This document shows, piece by piece, positions 58,202 through 64,000 of a stretch of 64,000 bases of DNA. Location of the stretch: assembly GCA_029204225.1 (NCBI GenBank), contig CM055109.1:42179449-42243448 (forward strand), written 5' to 3'. The position numbers were made by a program, and so were the translations under genes. Position 1 is the stretch's first letter. Each line of letters starts with the position of its first letter. The DNA comes from Diphasiastrum complanatum. Lineage: Eukaryota > Streptophyta > Lycopodiopsida > Lycopodiales > Lycopodiaceae. The notes beneath the pieces are model-generated. The model made no database searches and was not told the DNA's origin. It saw only the letters and a program-made list of their open reading frames with translations.

Positions 58202-58811
58202 GTGAGGAGTATTAAAATTTCACAATTCTAGCTTGGCCAATTTTGGTCACATGCATTGTAATTGGCAAGATGGCCATGTAAATAGATGCAACATGTGCCA
58301 AATCACATAGGATGCCTTTCAATAAGTTCATTCCTCATATTACATTGTGATAGCATCTTTGAAATGAGGAAAAAATGTGTTTGGATAGGCTTGAGAAATT
58401 CTAGGATCTAAAAATAGCATGTTTTACATTGTATTTGGATCTTGAGATCTTGACCCAAATTAGGGTGGATCTAATGACCTATTAGGCTAGATATTAGGGT
58501 TAGGGTATGAAAAGTTCAGAGGTGCCCTAATATGCTCAGATCCGAGTTCGAGTTTTTCCACTTCTATCAATATTGTCTTTTGGTGGCGAGTTCTAGCTAT
58601 TGGATGTGAGTGATTTTATGCATTAATTACTTGCTTTGGAAGGTACTGAAGTTTTTTACAGGTTTGAGAAGCTTGATGTACTTTACTTTAGTGTATTTGA
58701 TCAAATCTATGTGCCTATTGTGGTGTTCAATGTCTAATTAGCTAGTTTTGGTAACTGATCTTGATTCTAGCTCATAGTTTGGATCTAGATCTTTGATTTG
58801 TGCATTTTTCA
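58202..58811 (+). mobile_element. polypurine tract and 3' LTR of element J
   Basis: GTGAGGAG (58202-58209) precedes the LTR start TATTAAAATTTCAC at 58210. The LTR follows the left copy closely to about 58790, then diverges, missing roughly the last 60-90 bp. Confidence 0.8.
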
Positions 58812-60478
<1,667 letters not shown>

Positions 60479-61004
60479 TGTGAAATTTCAGAGAAATAAA
60501 GACCAAGAATGAATCTAGAACAGATCCTCAAGAGGTGTTGGAAGCTAGATTACATGATTCACTAATCAACCAATGATTAGATCTAGAATTAGATCAATTC
60601 CCCATAAAAAATATAGCAAGAACAACAAGCAAATGATTAAACTTGAGACCTACTGCCTTCACACATGTGAAGAACAGTACATGTACTGAATTACAGCAGA
60701 GAGTGAAGTACACAAGTGTTAGAAAGCAATAGAACCATAAAATCACAACACAAATATGAGAATACTCAAGATATGCCTCCCAAACCAAGATCTTGCCTCA
60801 TTGATTTCTCAAAGTGGATCCATCATGGATTAAATACAAAAATCATCATACTCTCTCTCTAAGCCACTTCCAGCACGTGTGAGACAGGTCATAGTGCTTA
60901 TCCATATCCACTTTGGCTAAGATTCCATTAATTTGCCACATCATCATTGGTGGCTAGTGTTGACCTTCTAGATTCCTACAAATTAGGAGATAGCTCCTAC
61001 AATC
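60479..61004 (-). mobile_element. Copia LTR, interrupted
   Basis: Related to the LTR at 7937-8783. TGTGAAATTTCAGAG at the start, CCAAGAATG, the palindrome TTCACACATGTGAA (60658-60671), the ATATGCCTCC..AACCAAGATCT word and GCACGTGTGA recur in order. It stops at 61004, where another element's LTR begins; the corresponding point in the other LTR is near 8477. Flanking DNA below 60479 lacks a primer-binding site, so this is a 3' or solo LTR. Confidence 0.75.
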
Positions 61005-61705
61005 TGTGAAAGTACTGTACTTTAGGACCATAAATGGATCTACAAAATATCCACAAGAGTGATTGGATGCTTGCTTGACAATCTATCAAAAAACTAGTCA
61101 TCAAAAAGTTGATCTAGATTGGCAATTTGACAAACAACAAGCATTAACAATCAAAAGCATTGATCAACATTGAAATCCGATCCCACACGTGTGTACTTCA
61201 GGCTGTAGTACGGCCTTCAACCTGAGAAACAAGTAGAAATTGATTTGGTTTCATTTGGATCACAAAAACTCAATGTACATAGTGAACTAGCTTGAGATTG
61301 CCAATGAGCTCCAAAAACTTTCTATCTTCTCATTATGGAGAGAGGGAATACATACCAAATTCGACTTCCTTCTTGAATTTAGGTGGATTTCCAGCATGTA
61401 ATAAGGAAGTTAACTCACTCTCCTTGACCTAAAATGAAACCCTAGTCTATTTCCTAGAGTTATGCTTGGTAGGTAGCTAGTTGGTCAAATTTTCACCTTA
61501 AACTTAGGTGTAGGTCCTATAAAGTAGGGATGACCACCAAATAGACATGACCAACTCTCTTGACTTGACCTAAACTACATTAGGATGGGTTTCCCAGGTG
61601 GCATCATGGCCTCACATGTGTGGGACCCACTTGTGTACACAATTTACACTATTCTACATGGTTTTTGATCAAGCTAGATTTGCCAATTTTTGGCAATTCT
61701 TCACA
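61005..61705 (-). mobile_element. 3' LTR of the second non-autonomous Copia element
   Basis: 701 bp, the same length and termini as 36993-37693 (TGTGAA/TTCACA). CTCCTCCTC at 61706-61714 is its polypurine tract in reverse. The five bases before it are CAATC. The matching duplication would lie beyond the window. It carries CACACGTGTG at about 61184. Confidence 0.95.
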
Positions 61706-61714
61706 CTCCTCCTC

Positions 61715-63185
61715 AAATTTAGCTTGATCTATTTACAACTGTCTTGATAGATGAATGAAAGCTTTTAGAAGTGTCTAAAAAATCCAGCTACAAACAAGGA
61801 ACTTTTGAGACTCCTATAGAGAATGATGTCCATGAAGGATCTTTCACCACCTCTTAGAGGATCCCTTACAAGATGTTCCATAAATGTGTCTATATACATG
61901 TAGCACACTTCAAAACTAAACATCATGCCAAGCCATGGATTCCAAGGTATTTTGTGCACTTGAAGATACATCAATTAGAATATTAAGTGCATAAATAATG
62001 TTGCCAAAGACAACTTGCCTTGCTTGATCCATATGATTGAGCCTAGATGGCTCCATCTTGATACTCAAGGTTCTTCTTGGAGTCCTCGGGTCTTGAGCTT
62101 GCTCCTCCACTTGACTTGACTCCAAACCATCAATGAATTGAATAAGGTGTTGATCCAAAAGTGCTTCTTCAAGTTTACAAATCTTCCACTCTTGAAAGAT
62201 CACATTTCCACCATTGACAAATTCTTTGGCTGAAAACAAGTAGATTCTACAATCTCTACTTGAAGAGCAAAACACTACCATTATTCCTATCATTGAAATA
62301 GGATAATCTTTGGTCCTTACATTGGAATGATCATGCTCAAAGCATGTGGACCCAAAGATTTCCAATACAAATTATGTTTCATCTTTTATGACACTATTCA
62401 AACTATTACAAAAATAGTTATCCAATGAAATTGCTTTATCAACAACAAATGGAGATTTGAAAGCATCTAATTTCATTGTCTTGTCATAAAGAGTACTAAA
62501 CACCATAGATCTTAAAGATAAGCAACAAGTCACTCCATGTCTTCTACTAATACTCTCTAAAAAGTATTCAAAGATAGTATAATCTCCAATGCTCACCACC
62601 CTTGCAAGATGCACACTTGAATGGACAATTTGCATGCAATTTGATGACTTGGCCATTGTCATTGAGGACTCCCTTGGAACTCTCATGCTTTGAGACTGAT
62701 CCTCAAGATCTTCCACCTTTTGATGCTCCTCCTCCATGCAAGCAAGATCACACTTTGCCAAGATCTCCTCTTGAGTGATCTCTTGCTTTGCCAAGCTCAT
62801 TCTTTCAAAAGCAACCCTAGCTTCCAACTTAAACAATCTTCCATGTTTAAATCCCTTTGCAATGCAAATATCATTCTTCAAGATGAAGCAAACACCATGC
62901 TTAAAGTGGACATCCAAACCACTTTCTAAGAGTAGACCAACACTAAGCATATTCTTGGTGATTGATGGTACATAAAGGACATTTTCTAGATCCATGCATT
63001 TTGAGGATTCTAGACACAAAGAGATGGTGCCAACACCATATATCCTACACTCTTCATTATTTGCAGTAAAGACAAACTTTTTAGCAGCATTGAAAGAGTG
63101 TAAGGTTGAGAAAAACTCCTTTTCACAAGACATGTGGGAGCTAGCCCCACTGTCGATCCACCAATTGTCTCTTGAATTGCCATTG
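61715..63185 (-). pseudogene. second element: protease-end, pre-integrase and integrase tail
   Basis: Minus strand. The protease DSGASSHM lies near 63150. VLYVPSITKNMLSVGLLLESG is near 62970. The acidic segment, SPFVVDKAISLDNYFC (frame intact here, unlike the first copy) and a stop at 62372 follow. Then come EIFGSTCFEHDHSNVRTKD, VVFCSSSRDCRIYLF and GGNVIFQE to a stop near 61916. The layout and deletion points match those at 39484-40728. Integrase core, RT and RNase H are absent. Confidence 0.85.
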
Positions 63186-64000
63186 CTGTTGGTGAGGATG
63201 TAGATGCCATCAAGAATACATCTACTTCATCCTCCTCCTCCTCCTTTTCAAGGTTTCCATGTTTGTCCTCCTCCTCCACTTGTGCTCTTAGTCTCTTGTA
63301 GCATTCAGATGCATAATGCCCCTTCTTTTCACAAAAGAAGCATTTTTGCATTGACTTGTCCTTTGAGCTTGATGCATCATCCTCTTCTTTGGCCTCCTTT
63401 GGATGCTTCTTCTTTCCATTGGTCTTCTTTTTGCCCTTGAATGAGAAATTGGCTTTCTCATCATCATCCTGCAATGACAAGGAACTCATCCTAGATTTTG
63501 CATGGAGCATCCTACACTCTTCAGCCACCAATACACTGTGAAGTTTTTCTATAGTTGGCAAAATGTCTTGGATGGCAAAACTTTGGACCAAATTTGCAAA
63601 GTCATCTCCTAGACCATTAAGGACAATTTGTACAAGCTCTCCATCATGAATCTTCTCTCCAATGGAAGCCAACTCCCTATTTAGAGACTTGATTCTGAGT
63701 ACATAATCCTGTGCACTCTCCTCACTTCTCCTCATGCTTTGCAAAATTAACTCTAGAAGTGTTGCTAGACTCATAGATTGATTTTAAAGACTCCCAAGCC
63801 TCTTTAGCATTAGTACAAGCTGATACTTCTCTCAACAAATCATTGCTCACATTCATCTTCACACAATGAAGTGCAAGCCTAGATCTCTTCTTGTATCTAG
63901 CTAACTCCTGTGCACCTAGAGGTTCATCTTCATCTTCAATCAAGAACTCATAAAGGTCTTGGAGCACCAAGAGTGACTCCATTCTAACCTTCCAAATAGC
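63186..64000 (-). CDS. second element: Gag, partial at the window edge
   Basis: Minus strand from the window edge: MESLLVLQDLYEFLIEDEDE, YKKRSRLALHCVKMNV, a short deletion with a frameshift near 63745, then DYVLRIKSLNREL, the linker and the knuckle CFFCEKKGHYASEC (near 63345-63304). Unlike the first copy there is no stop before the linker: the frame reads ..SLSLQDDDEKANF. A frameshift near 63190 separates it from the protease motif. Gag start, primer-binding site and 5' LTR lie outside the window. Confidence 0.85.

Overview
This is nuclear DNA of a land plant with a large, transposon-dense genome. Only one gene looks intact: a two-exon LHCB6 (CP24) photosystem II antenna gene on the + strand at 9378-10378. 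CP24 belongs to land plants and is reported lost in Pinaceae and Gnetales, so the source is probably a vascular plant outside those groups (a fern, lycophyte, other gymnosperm or angiosperm). The sequence does not let me choose further. TTTAGGG telomere-type repeats and initiator-Met primer-binding sites agree with a plant source. Nothing prokaryotic, and no CRISPR array, rRNA gene or intact tRNA gene, was seen.

Layout. 0-9 kb: a diverged ~145-bp tandem repeat, then decayed Ty1/Copia pieces mostly on the minus strand, ending in a Copia 5' LTR that stops about 0.6 kb upstream of LHCB6. 9.4-10.4 kb: LHCB6. 10.4-14 kb: gene-poor DNA. 13.9-20.1 kb: two Copia elements on the + strand fused at about 18.07 kb. 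20.3-23.6 kb: a tandem module carrying TTTAGGG motifs and long (GA)n tracts, and a solo LTR with (GA)n on both sides. 23.6-24.9 kb: a decayed proline-rich ORF resembling plant En/Spm (CACTA) ORF1. 27.2-28.3 kb: a ~355-bp satellite. 28.9-29.3 kb: a decayed N4/N6 DNA methyltransferase piece. 30.7-32.0 kb: GC-rich foldbacks. 34.4 kb: a tRNA-derived insertion with a perfect 17-bp target duplication. 37.0-41.6 kb: a complete LTR element with a perfect 5-bp duplication that has gag, protease and an integrase tail but no integrase core, RT or RNase H. It split a Ty3/Gypsy integrase. 42-44.7 kb: a Copia fragment between oppositely oriented Gypsy integrase pieces. 44.9-53.3 kb: a Copia element with a second, 4.8-kb Copia element nested in its gag (5-bp duplication). 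53.3-54.0 kb: a third fragment of the nested family. 55.9-58.8 kb: a Copia deletion derivative joining gag to RNase H. 60.5-64 kb: a Copia LTR interrupted by a second, minus-strand copy of the 37-kb element type.

No coordinated gene system is visible apart from the transposons. The strongest candidates for something undescribed are the two-copy gag-protease-only LTR family that shares one deletion structure, the methyltransferase relic, the tandem GC-rich foldbacks, and palindromes shared by unrelated Copia LTRs. All boundaries and homologies were read by eye.
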